11,359 nt of DNA from Candidatus Bathyarchaeota archaeon (GTDB lineage: Archaea > Thermoproteota > Bathyarchaeia > Bathyarchaeales > Bathycorpusculaceae). The stretch spans positions 1 to 11,359 of the forward strand of contig PIYA01000014.1 of assembly GCA_003601785.1 (NCBI GenBank). The letters are read 5' to 3'. Positions 1-6,771 of this stretch are shown here, in pieces. The stretch's first letter is position 1, and each line of letters begins with the position of its first letter. The notes under the pieces were generated by a model, which saw only the letters and a list, made by a program, of their open reading frames with translations, did not search any database and was not told where the DNA came from. The translations under genes were made by a program, and so were the position numbers.

Positions 1-2
1 TG

Positions 3-2738
3 ATGATTAAGGATTTGGGTCCGGGTAGCAGGGTTGCGAAGGATACTGTTAATGTTTTTTATAGGCGGATAATGGATGCGAAAAATGGGCGTTCTAGGAT
101 GTTGTTTGATGATTGGCGTAGGGTTTTTTCTCAGGTTTGTGCTTATTCGCCGGAGAAGATTAAGGGTTTGGAGACGGTTTATGGGATTGGGAAGGATAAG
201 GTTGATTATGAGGCTTTGCTTTTTGCTGTTCACACATATTATGCTTTGGTTATGAAGCTTTTGGCTGCTGAGGTTGCCGTGCTTTTTGGTGGTTTCTTTT
301 TGAAGTCTTATACTAAGAAGTTGGAGAGTGCTTACCTTAAGAGTGCTGATTTGTTGTGGAATGAGCTTAGGGAGCTTGAAGAGGGTGGTATTTTTGTTAA
401 TTTGGGTATTGAGAATTTTTTGGAGGCGGATTATTTTGCTTGGTATTTGGATGAGTGGGATGGTGAGGTTGCGGACGCTGTTGTTGGGGTGGTTAAGAAG
501 CTTTCGGAGTATGAGCCGGGTACTGCTGAGTTGGAGCCTGATGTTATTCGTGATTTGTTTAAGAGGCTTTATCAGAATCTTGTGCCTAAGAAGATTAGGC
601 ATGATTTGGGTGAGTATTATACTCCTGATTGGCTTGCTGAGCTTTTGTTGAATGAGGTTGGTTTTACTGTTGAAAATTTTGAAAAGATAGCGAAAGAGAA
701 GGGTGTTGAGGCTCCGTTGGATTTGAGGTTATTGGACCCTGCTTGTGGTAGTGGGACTTTTTTGGTTTTGGCTATTAAGCGGGTTAAAGAGTATGCTGTT
801 GAGCATTTTTTGGAGGAGAAGGCGTTAAGTAAGATTGTTAGGAATATTGTTGGTTTTGATTTGAATCCTTTGGCGGTTATGGCTTCTAGGGTTAATTATC
901 TTTTGGCTTTGGGGGAATTGATAAGAGTTGCAACTACACCTACCGAGTTGCCTGTGTATTTTGCTGATTCTATTCTCGCTGAGAGGAAGAGTACATATGC
1001 GGGTATAGAATATACATTGAAAACGACTGTCGGGGAATTCTCTGTTCCAGTTGCGGTTGTTGAGAAGGGCGTTCTAGGTAAGGCTTTGTCTCTTATTGAG
1101 GAATGCGTTCACCATAATTATTCGCGGGGAGAGTTTCAAGAACGGGCAACGAGGGAGTTGGGCGTTCTTGACGAGAATGAAGTTTTGGCATTAACTAACT
1201 TGTTTGTGCATATGCTTAAGTTGGAAAAAGCTGGCAAGAACAAGATTTGGACAAGAGTGTTAAAGAATTCGTTTGCACCTTTGTTTATGGGAAGATTTGA
1301 TTATGTTGTTGGCAATCCACCATGGATAAACTGGGAAAGTTTACCAGAGGACTATAGGAACGCGACGAGTTCTTTATGGGAAAAATACGGTCTTAAAGCT
1401 CGAGCCACGGCAAAGCAGTTTGAACTTGGAAAAATGCGTAGAGACATATCAATGTTGTTCGTTTACGCATGTGCTGATCGCTACCTAGAAAAGAACGGTT
1501 TTTTAGGGTTTTTGATAACGCAAATGGTTTTTAAGACCAAAGGTGCTGAAGTTTTTAGGCGTTTTAATCTTCCAGATGGCAGTATGCCTTTGAAAGTGTT
1601 AAAAGTTCATGACATGGTTACATTGAAGCCTTTTGAAGGCGCAGCAAACATGACAAGCATGATAATTCTTCAGAAAGGAAAACATAACAAATATCCAATT
1701 CCATACATACTCTGGAAAAAAGAAAAAAGATGCGACGCAACCAATTTTACTCTGACTGAAGCATTCAAAGCGTGTTCTCAAAAAGAATTAGTCGCCGTTC
1801 CCATTGATGATAAAGACAGAAAATCCACATGGTTGACTGCAAAACTTTCCGCAGTTAATTTATTTAAAAAGGTTAAAGGAGCATCTCCATACAAAGCATC
1901 TTTAGGCGTAAATAGTGGCGGTGCAAACGGAGTTTTTTGGGTGAAAATACTTAAAGAATCTGCTGATGAGTTAATAATAATTGAAAACCTGTATAACTGT
2001 GGAAAGAAAAAACTAACCAGAGAAATAACTTCTATCGAGAAAAACCTTGTTTATAGACTAATTCGTTCTGGAGACGTAAAAAGGTGGAGTCCACAACCAG
2101 AATATTATATAATTCTGCCTCATACGGAAAAAACTGACTGGAAAGCCATACCTGAGTCAGAAATGAAAGTTAATTTTCCAAAAACTTACAGTTACTTTAC
2201 AAAATTCAAGAAGGTTCTCCTTCAAAGGTCAGCGTACACCCTGCTTAGAAAGGGACATCCCTTCTACATAATGGTGGACATTCACAAGCACAGCTTCGCA
2301 CCATTTAAAGTAGCTTGGAAAAGAATGGGTAGCGAAATAGCAGCGGCAGTCTTAAGCCCAACCTACGACCCATACATAGGCAGAAAACCACTAATCCCTC
2401 AAGAAACCATAAGCTTTATCCCATTAAAAAACGAAGAGGAAGCACATTATTTGTGTGCAATATTAAATTCAACGGAAGTAAATGCATTAGTAAGGTCTTT
2501 TTCGCAACTTGGAGGAAAAAGTTTCGCCACGCCATCAGTGTTGGAACAGATCAAAATCCCTAGATTTGATTCAAAAAATAAACTGCACAAGTTATTAGCC
2601 ACCTTATCCAAAAAAGCGCACGACTTAAAAAAGCAAGGAAAAGAAGGTAAATTGCAAAAAGTTGAAAATGAAATAGACGAACGCGTTGCTGAACTTTACC
2701 GCTTATCAGCCCGAGAGTTAGAAAAGCTAAAGAAGTGA
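3..2738 (+). CDS. Type IIG/Eco57I-like N6-adenine DNA methyltransferase (possibly 5'-partial)
   Basis: Predicted to transfer methyl groups from S-adenosylmethionine to adenine N6 in a specific DNA site, as the modification part of a restriction-modification or BREX-like defence system. Visible motifs are the SAM-binding motif DPACGSG at residues 245-251, GFDLNP at 284-289, and the catalytic NPPW at 438-441. Just before motif I, RHDLGEYYTPDWLAELL is typical of these large methylases. Residues 1-190 are mostly helical. The C-terminal half (about 450-911) should hold the target-recognition domain; ILNSTEVN...SFATPSVLEQIKIP near the end fits a TaqI-like specificity domain. I see no clear PD-(D/E)XK nuclease motif. 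The frame is open to the window edge (the preceding codon reads NTG), so the ATG at 3 may be internal and a nuclease domain could lie upstream. Composition changes strongly along the gene, from G/T-rich at the 5' end to A/C-rich at the 3' end. The family call is firm; restriction activity is not shown. Confidence 0.85.
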   Translation: MIKDLGPGSRVAKDTVNVFYRRIMDAKNGRSRMLFDDWRRVFSQVCAYSPEKIKGLETVYGIGKDKVDYEALLFAVHTYYALVMKLLAAEVAVLFGGFFLKSYTKKLESAYLKSADLLWNELRELEEGGIFVNLGIENFLEADYFAWYLDEWDGEVADAVVGVVKKLSEYEPGTAELEPDVIRDLFKRLYQNLVPKKIRHDLGEYYTPDWLAELLLNEVGFTVENFEKIAKEKGVEAPLDLRLLDPACGSGTFLVLAIKRVKEYAVEHFLEEKALSKIVRNIVGFDLNPLAVMASRVNYLLALGELIRVATTPTELPVYFADSILAERKSTYAGIEYTLKTTVGEFSVPVAVVEKGVLGKALSLIEECVHHNYSRGEFQERATRELGVLDENEVLALTNLFVHMLKLEKAGKNKIWTRVLKNSFAPLFMGRFDYVVGNPPWINWESLPEDYRNATSSLWEKYGLKARATAKQFELGKMRRDISMLFVYACADRYLEKNGFLGFLITQMVFKTKGAEVFRRFNLPDGSMPLKVLKVHDMVTLKPFEGAANMTSMIILQKGKHNKYPIPYILWKKEKRCDATNFTLTEAFKACSQKELVAVPIDDKDRKSTWLTAKLSAVNLFKKVKGASPYKASLGVNSGGANGVFWVKILKESADELIIIENLYNCGKKKLTREITSIEKNLVYRLIRSGDVKRWSPQPEYYIILPHTEKTDWKAIPESEMKVNFPKTYSYFTKFKKVLLQRSAYTLLRKGHPFYIMVDIHKHSFAPFKVAWKRMGSEIAAAVLSPTYDPYIGRKPLIPQETISFIPLKNEEEAHYLCAILNSTEVNALVRSFSQLGGKSFATPSVLEQIKIPRFDSKNKLHKLLATLSKKAHDLKKQGKEGKLQKVENEIDERVAELYRLSARELEKLKK

Positions 2739-2868
2739 TCTCAAGAGTATGTTACTCCGAAAAATCTTATCTAAAACAAGAGCAACGGTGGATATTATCT
2801 CCAAACCCAAACTAACCGAAGAACAGTCGACGAGTCTCCTCTAAAATATTCTTCTAATTCATCTTTCC

Positions 2869-2923
2869 TTTTAGTTTTCACTTTTTAGTTGAAGACTTTC
2901 TAAAGGTTTTACTTTTCGTTTTT
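2869..2923 (+). terminator. T-tract cluster, probable archaeal terminator of the methylase gene
   Basis: Six runs of four or five T occur within 55 nt (2869-2872, 2875-2878, 2882-2886, 2907-2910, 2913-2916, 2919-2923), downstream of the methylase stop. Archaeal RNA polymerase terminates at U-rich tracts without needing a hairpin. No strong stem precedes them. The role is inferred from position and composition only. Confidence 0.4.
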
Positions 2924-3020
2924 CTCTTTGCTTTAGTCTCAGAAAAATACTTCTTTTTAAACGCTTCAATCGACATGGTTTACATACGCTAAAACCCCAT
3001 TTCTTTTTCAACCTTAGGTC

Positions 3021-3049
3021 TATAAAATAATAAACGTAGCATTTATTAA
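3021..3049 (+). promoter_or_regulatory. Candidate promoter of the aIF2 gamma-S27ae operon
   Basis: Two TATA-like elements lie here: TATAAAATAATAAA from 3021 and ATTTATTAA from 3041. They are about 50-80 nt and 50-60 nt upstream of the chosen ATG at 3101. Either could place a transcription start between about 3050 and 3072, giving a leader of roughly 30-50 nt. The choice between them cannot be made from sequence alone. Confidence 0.35.
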
Positions 3050-3100
3050 CTCGCACAGTTTACATTTTCAACAACTTGTAAGTCTTATGGGAAAGTGAAG

Positions 3101-4348
3101 ATGAGCAGTAAAAAACATGCGTTGCCCAAACAACCGGAAATCAACATAGGTACGATAGGTCATGTTGACCATGGAAAAACAACTTTGGTGCAAGCATTAA
3201 CAGGTGTTTGGGCTGCAAGGCACAGTGAAGAGTTAAAGAGGGGTATAACAATAAAACTGGGCTACGCTGACATGCCCGTTTATAAGTGCCCAAAATGCGA
3301 ACCGCCTAAAAACTACACAACAAAACCTGTGTGTCCAAACTGTGGCTCCAAAACAAAATTTGTCAGAGCTGTCAGTTTTGTGGATGCACCTGGTCATGAA
3401 GCCTTGATGGCGACCATGCTTTCCGGAGCAGCCATAATGGATGGGGCGATACTTGTGATAGCGGCGGATGAGCCTTGCCCTCAGCCGCAGACGAGAGAGC
3501 ATTTAGCCGCGGCTGAAATTACGGGTATAAAGAACATAGTGATTGCGCAGAACAAGATCGACATTGTTGATGAAGAGAGGGCACGTCAGAGCTATGAGGA
3601 AATCAAGAATTTTGTGAAGGGAACTGTTGCGGAAAAGGCGCCGATAATTCCCGTTTCAGCTCAGAGGGGGGTGAACATGGATGTTCTCATTCAAGCGATG
3701 GAAGAGTTTATACCGACACCGAAGCGGGATGAAACGAAACCGCCCCTCATGTACGTGGTTCGCTCTTTCGATGTTAACAAACCCGGTACTCCGATTGAAA
3801 AGTTAGAGGGCGGCGTTATCGGAGGCACAATAGTGCATGGAAAATTTTCGGTTGGGGATGAAATAGAGATAAGCCCCGGAATCAGCGCGAAGAAAGGAGG
3901 AAAAACCGTTTATCATTCTCTCTTCAGCGAAATAGTGAGTTTACATGCTGGAGGGAGAAGTGTTAAAGAGGCTCGTTGCGGCGGATTGGTTGGAGTGGGA
4001 ACACTTTTAGACCCATCATTTTCAAAGGCTGACGGCTTAACGGGGAATGTTGCTGGTAAAGCGGGTAAACTTCCTCCGGTTTTGTCGGAGCTGGATTTTG
4101 AGATGCATATTTTTGAACGTGCGGTTGGAACTAAGGAGCTTGTGGAGGTTAAGGGGATAACGATGGGTGAAACCTTGCTTTTGCATGTTGGCTCCGCGAT
4201 TACTGTTGGAAAGGTTACCTCTGTGAAAAAGGGTTCAGCAACCGTTGTGTTAACTCGTCCTGTCTGCGCTCATGAAGGCTCAAGAGTTGCGATAAGTAGA
4301 AAGATAGCTGGAAGATGGAGATTAATAGGCTACGGAATGATAAAATAA
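3101..4348 (+). CDS. eif2g: Translation initiation factor aIF2 subunit gamma
   Basis: GTP-binding subunit of the heterotrimeric factor that carries initiator Met-tRNA to the small ribosomal subunit in archaea. From ATG 3101 (415 residues) the GTPase motifs are G1 GHVDHGKT (20-27), switch I region KRGITIKLGYAD, G3 DAPGH (95-99), G4 NKID (151-154) and G5 SAQ (186-188). A CxxC...CxxC zinc knuckle (C63, C66, C78, C81), typical of a/eIF2 gamma, sits between switch I and G3. Domains II and III follow to the C-terminus. An in-frame GTG at 3095 would add two residues. I prefer ATG 3101 because GGGA at 3089-3092 is then spaced 8 nt, and MSSKK...LPKQPEINIGT resembles the family start. It is first in a plus-strand operon and its stop codon directly abuts the ATG of the PIN-domain gene. 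Confidence 0.97.
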   Translation: MSSKKHALPKQPEINIGTIGHVDHGKTTLVQALTGVWAARHSEELKRGITIKLGYADMPVYKCPKCEPPKNYTTKPVCPNCGSKTKFVRAVSFVDAPGHEALMATMLSGAAIMDGAILVIAADEPCPQPQTREHLAAAEITGIKNIVIAQNKIDIVDEERARQSYEEIKNFVKGTVAEKAPIIPVSAQRGVNMDVLIQAMEEFIPTPKRDETKPPLMYVVRSFDVNKPGTPIEKLEGGVIGGTIVHGKFSVGDEIEISPGISAKKGGKTVYHSLFSEIVSLHAGGRSVKEARCGGLVGVGTLLDPSFSKADGLTGNVAGKAGKLPPVLSELDFEMHIFERAVGTKELVEVKGITMGETLLLHVGSAITVGKVTSVKKGSATVVLTRPVCAHEGSRVAISRKIAGRWRLIGYGMIK

Positions 4349-4774
4349 ATGTCTGTTAAATCCAAATCTGTTAAGAAAGAGCCTTTAAAAATAATTTTGG
4401 ATTCTAACGCGCTTTTTGTTCCCTTACAGTTTAAGATAGACATCTTCGAAGAGTTAAAGACACTTTTAAACAGAAACTTCGAGTTAGTCTTGCTTTCACC
4501 TATTCGAAGAGAGCTTGAAAAACTAGCAGAGAAAGGTTCTCCGGGGATGCGGAGGAACGCCTCTTATGCTTTAAACTTGGCTGAAAGATGCGTTTTTTAC
4601 GATGTAAATCGAGAATTCGCTTCTCCCGATGACGCTGTTCTTCAGATGGCGAAGGAGTGGAATTGTCCTGTGTTTACAAATGATAGAGAACTTAAAAAGA
4701 GGCTAAGAGATATAAATGTGCCAGTTATCTATGTGAGGCAAAAGTCCCGGTTAGAAATCAACGGGAGAGTGTAA
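4349..4774 (+). CDS. PIN-domain protein (archaeal Fcf1/UPF0129-like putative ribonuclease)
   Basis: Small PIN-fold protein, predicted to be a metal-dependent RNase acting on rRNA or another RNA. The acidic residues expected for a PIN active site are present: D18 in ILDSNAL, E55 in RRELEKL, D94/D95 in SPDDAVL, and D112 in FTNDREL. At 141 residues it is a bare PIN domain. ATG 4349 follows the aIF2 gamma stop with no gap, so translation is probably coupled. In many archaea a gene of this family sits between aIF2 gamma and Rpo7. That conserved place, and the lack of an antitoxin partner, argue for a housekeeping RNA-processing role and against a VapC toxin. The substrate is unknown. Confidence 0.87.
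   Translation: MSVKSKSVKKEPLKIILDSNALFVPLQFKIDIFEELKTLLNRNFELVLLSPIRRELEKLAEKGSPGMRRNASYALNLAERCVFYDVNREFASPDDAVLQMAKEWNCPVFTNDRELKKRLRDINVPVIYVRQKSRLEINGRV
4764..4771 (+). promoter_or_regulatory. Ribosome binding site that supports a CTG start for Rpo7
   Basis: GGAGAGTG is a near match to the archaeal Shine-Dalgarno consensus GGAGGTGA. It lies in the last codons of the PIN gene, with its GGAG core 10 nt before CTG 4778. The only standard start codon in the open frame, TTG 4796, has no such site at a usual distance. Confidence 0.5.
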
Positions 4775-4777
4775 TCG

Positions 4778-5374
4778 CTGTTTAAACTGTTAAATTTGGA
4801 GGATACAATTCGTATTCCACCTGAAACCTTTGGAAAGCCCCTTGAACATGTAGGGTACGAACGAGTGCGAGCGAAATATGAGGGAATGGTTGACGAGGAG
4901 TTAGGCTATGTTATAGCTGTAACAAACGTAAAAGTGAGCCCCGTTGGAAAGATAATTCCAGGCGACGGCGCTACCTATCATAAAGTGAGTTTTTCTCTGT
5001 TGACGTTCTATCCGAAGATTCAAGAGGTTGTTGAAGGGGAGGTTGTGGAGATCGCTGATTTCGGAGCGTTCGTGCGTGTGGGACCTATCGACGCTTTGCT
5101 CCATGTCTCGCAGCTTATGGACGACTTCATTTCCTACGATGAAAAACAAGGAGTGCTCATGGGGAAAGAGACAAAGAGGAAACTCACGAGCGGAGATAGG
5201 GTGCGTGTTCGAATAACAGCTGTTTCTCTTGGAAGAGCTGGAAGCTCGGGAAAGATAGGCGTAACGGCTAGACAGCCCTTCTTGGGTAAACTTGAATGGA
5301 TTGAACAAGAAGTGAAAAAGGTGAAAGGAACCGAGGCGGAGAAAACTAAGAAACCAGAAGAGAAAAAGGAGTAG
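4778..5374 (+). CDS. rpo7: DNA-directed RNA polymerase subunit Rpo7 (E')
   Basis: Stalk subunit of archaeal RNA polymerase, homologous to eukaryotic Rpb7. With Rpo4 it binds nascent RNA and helps open-complex formation. An N-terminal RNP-like domain (FGKPLEHVGYERVRAKYEGMVD; GDGATYHKVSFSLLTF) is followed by an S1/OB domain (VVEGEVVEIADFGAFVRVGP, HVSQL) and the family signature RQPFLGKLEWI. The charged tail, EKTKKPEEKKE, is low-complexity. The frame is open only from 4775, after a TAA at 4772-4774. TTG 4796 would drop six residues that match the family start (FKLLNLEDTIRIPP aligns without gaps to the MYKL...VRIPP type of Rpo7 N-terminus), so I place the start at CTG 4778 (198 residues). TTG 4796 (192 residues) is the conventional alternative. 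It lies between the PIN gene and Spt4 in the same operon. Confidence 0.93.
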   Translation: MFKLLNLEDTIRIPPETFGKPLEHVGYERVRAKYEGMVDEELGYVIAVTNVKVSPVGKIIPGDGATYHKVSFSLLTFYPKIQEVVEGEVVEIADFGAFVRVGPIDALLHVSQLMDDFISYDEKQGVLMGKETKRKLTSGDRVRVRITAVSLGRAGSSGKIGVTARQPFLGKLEWIEQEVKKVKGTEAEKTKKPEEKKE

Positions 5375-5382
5375 GTTGAAAA

Positions 5383-5568
5383 TTGAGTGAAAAAGCTTGC
5401 ACAGTCTGCCACCTTATAACAACTGGAAACATTTGTCCAAGGTGTAAAACACCGACCTTGAGTGATGATTTCAGTGGAATGGTCATAATATTTGATCCGC
5501 AAGGTTCAGCTATTGCGAAAGCCATGAACATCAAGGAAAAAGGGCGATACGCTCTGAAGGTTCGATAG
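5383..5568 (+). CDS. spt4: Transcription elongation factor Spt4 (RpoE'')
   Basis: Small zinc protein that pairs with Spt5 and improves RNA polymerase processivity; older annotations call it RNA polymerase subunit E''. The 61-residue product has the expected zinc ribbon, CTVC at 6-9 and CPRC at 18-21. The family core follows: LSDDFSGMVIIFDP, AKAMNI, and the terminal GRYALKVR. Length and both ends match the family, which supports the TTG start at 5383. That start sits 8 nt after the Rpo7 stop, with GGAG at 5368-5371 and GGTTGA just upstream. Its place after Rpo7 is the usual archaeal order. Confidence 0.95.
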   Translation: MSEKACTVCHLITTGNICPRCKTPTLSDDFSGMVIIFDPQGSAIAKAMNIKEKGRYALKVR

Positions 5569-5569
5569 G

Positions 5570-6097
5570 TTGTCCACGTATTATCTTACGTCAGATTTAC
5601 GCAAAAAATTGAAAAAACCAGTGGGTTTGTTAATTCGCGGTTCATTTAAAGAGACTATGAGAAAGCTTAAGAGGATCGTGGAAGAAGAAAAGCCTGTAAA
5701 AATTATCGCGGTTGGAGATAGAGTCTCCTTAAACCTTGTGAAAAACGGTTTGTTTCCGCATCTCTTAATCGTGGACAACAAGATTATGAGAAGAAGGGTT
5801 TCACCCATCTTGATCTCCGTTAACAGAACCTTTCGCGTTAAGAATCCTCCTGGAACCATAACAACGGAGGCGTTGTCAACGATAGAAGAGGCGTTAAAAC
5901 AAGATTATCGCACAAAAATAGTGGTTGAGGGAGAAGAAGATTTGCTTACCCTTGCTGCTGTCTTGTATGCGCCGGAGAAATCTTTTGTAGTGTATGGTCA
6001 GCCACGTGAAGGAATAGTTGTTGTTAAGGTTACAAAGGAGAAAAAAGCTGAAGCAGCCAATATTTTGAAAAGTATGAGAAAGACTTCGAAAAGCTAA
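5570..6097 (+). CDS. GTP-dependent dephospho-CoA kinase (DUF359 family)
   Basis: Predicted to perform the last step of coenzyme A synthesis in archaea, phosphorylating dephospho-CoA at the ribose 3' position using GTP. The DUF359 pattern is clear: VGD (48-50), LIVDNK (66-71), NPPGTIT (92-98), GEEDLLTL (121-128), YGQPREGIVVVKV (142-154). This family is unrelated to bacterial CoaE. At 175 residues it is of normal length. The start is TTG 5570, one base after the Spt4 stop; no ATG or GTG lies near enough to replace it. Association with Spt4 and S24e is a common archaeal gene order and probably reflects shared growth-linked expression. The biochemical role is inferred from the family. Confidence 0.9.
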   Translation: MSTYYLTSDLRKKLKKPVGLLIRGSFKETMRKLKRIVEEEKPVKIIAVGDRVSLNLVKNGLFPHLLIVDNKIMRRRVSPILISVNRTFRVKNPPGTITTEALSTIEEALKQDYRTKIVVEGEEDLLTLAAVLYAPEKSFVVYGQPREGIVVVKVTKEKKAEAANILKSMRKTSKS

Positions 6098-6139
6098 ATA
6101 GAGAGAACGTGTTATCAAGTCAACACAAGCGATGAAACC

Positions 6140-6472
6140 ATGAAGCTCAAAATACTCTCAGAGAAGGAGAATCCGCTGTTAAAGAGAAAAGAAATACGTT
6201 TCCAAATAGAACACGCTCAAACAGGTGGAACGCCACCAAGGTTAGAGGTCAGAAAAGCCGTCGCAGAAGCTTTGAAGGCGAACCCTGATTTAGTTTACGT
6301 CAAAAAGCTGGAAACAAAAACCGGAACGCAGATAGCTGTTGGAGCGGTAAACATTTATGAAAGTTTGGAGCAAGCAAAGCTTGTTGAACCCGAATACGTT
6401 ATAAAAAGAAACATGCCGCCTGAGAAAACTGAAGAAAAAGCTGAAAAGAAGGAAGAGGAGAAGAAGGAGTGA
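6140..6472 (+). CDS. rps24e: Small ribosomal subunit protein S24e (eS24)
   Basis: Protein of the archaeal and eukaryotic small ribosomal subunit with no bacterial counterpart. The family core is visible: ENPLLKRKEIRFQIEH near the N-terminus, then TPPRLEVRKAVAEAL, and GTQIAVGAVNIYES followed by EPEYVIKRN. The last 18 residues form a lysine/glutamate tail. ATG 6140 lies 42 nt after the DUF359 gene, the widest gap in the operon. No strong TATA box is visible there. A weak inverted repeat, GTGTT (6109-6113) with AACAC (6122-6126), lies in the leader; I attach no function to it. Confidence 0.95.
   Translation: MKLKILSEKENPLLKRKEIRFQIEHAQTGGTPPRLEVRKAVAEALKANPDLVYVKKLETKTGTQIAVGAVNIYESLEQAKLVEPEYVIKRNMPPEKTEEKAEKKEEEKKE
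6466..6472 (+). promoter_or_regulatory. Ribosome binding site of S27ae overlapping the S24e stop
   Basis: GGAGTGA is close to the consensus GGAGGTGA. Its final TGA is the S24e stop codon, and the S27ae ATG follows three bases later. Termination of S24e and initiation of S27ae are therefore likely coupled. Confidence 0.6.
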
Positions 6473-6475
6473 TAA

Positions 6476-6718
6476 ATGTCTGAAAACACGGAGAAACCCG
6501 TAGCGCCAGTTGAGGAAAAGAAAGGTAAAAAAGGAAAGCCAGAGAAGAAAAAGAAGGAAGAAAAAGGAGTTTACACCTTGTACAAGATAGAAGGGGACAA
6601 ACTCGTTAGGCTGCGTCCAACCTGTGACAGATGCGGACCAGGATATTTCATGGCTGACCATGGTGATAGATACACATGTGGGCATTGCGGCTTCACAAGG
6701 TACAAGCATGCTGAATGA
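6476..6718 (+). CDS. rps27ae: Small ribosomal subunit protein S27ae (eS31)
   Basis: Zinc-ribbon protein of the small subunit; the eukaryotic homologue is made as a fusion to ubiquitin, but no ubiquitin-like domain is present here. The C-terminal domain carries the four cysteines, C50 and C53 (TCDRCGPG) and C68 and C71 (TCGHCGFTRY). Residues 1-30 are a lysine-rich low-complexity extension, longer than in many archaeal S27ae proteins, which makes the product 80 residues long. It follows S24e by 3 nt in the usual archaeal pairing and appears to close the operon, because the next gene has its own promoter. Confidence 0.95.
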   Translation: MSENTEKPVAPVEEKKGKKGKPEKKKKEEKGVYTLYKIEGDKLVRLRPTCDRCGPGYFMADHGDRYTCGHCGFTRYKHAE

Positions 6719-6730
6719 AAAATAAACAAC

Positions 6731-6738
6731 TTTAAATT
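6731..6738 (+). promoter_or_regulatory. TATA box of the gene at 6772
   Basis: TTTAAATT lies in the 53-nt gap after S27ae, about 35-40 nt before ATG 6772. Usual archaeal spacing puts the transcription start near 6760, so the mRNA would be nearly leaderless or have a leader of about 10 nt. No Shine-Dalgarno site precedes the ATG, which fits that arrangement. Confidence 0.5.
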
Positions 6739-6771
6739 GTGGCGATTGCTTGTTAGTTGTTGATGATTTAG

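Larger units (their letters stand above)
2739..3094. other. Non-coding pyrimidine-rich spacer between methylase and aIF2 gamma operon
   Basis: This 356-nt stretch has no convincing gene. About 2840-2960 is strongly T/C-rich with repeated T4-T5 runs, and about 3000-3050 is AT-rich with TATA-like sequence. It most likely combines the 3' end of the methylase transcript with the promoter and leader of the downstream operon. A 61-residue reading frame on the minus strand (2871-3056) looks like a by-product of the pyrimidine bias. I see no tRNA, CRISPR repeat or insertion-sequence ends. Confidence 0.6.

Noticed and set aside
2871..3056. 61-residue minus-strand reading frame in the methylase-aIF2 gamma gap
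   Set aside because: The predicted protein is a Lys/Arg/Leu-rich product of the T/C-rich plus strand, has no recognisable motif and no good ribosome binding site, and covers the likely terminator and promoter region.
4349..4774. PIN gene as a VapC toxin of a toxin-antitoxin pair
   Set aside because: No antitoxin gene is adjacent; the gene is abutted by aIF2 gamma and Rpo7 in a conserved housekeeping order.
4796..4798. TTG 4796 as the start of Rpo7
   Set aside because: It lacks a Shine-Dalgarno site and would remove six residues that align with the conserved family N-terminus; kept only as the conventional alternative.
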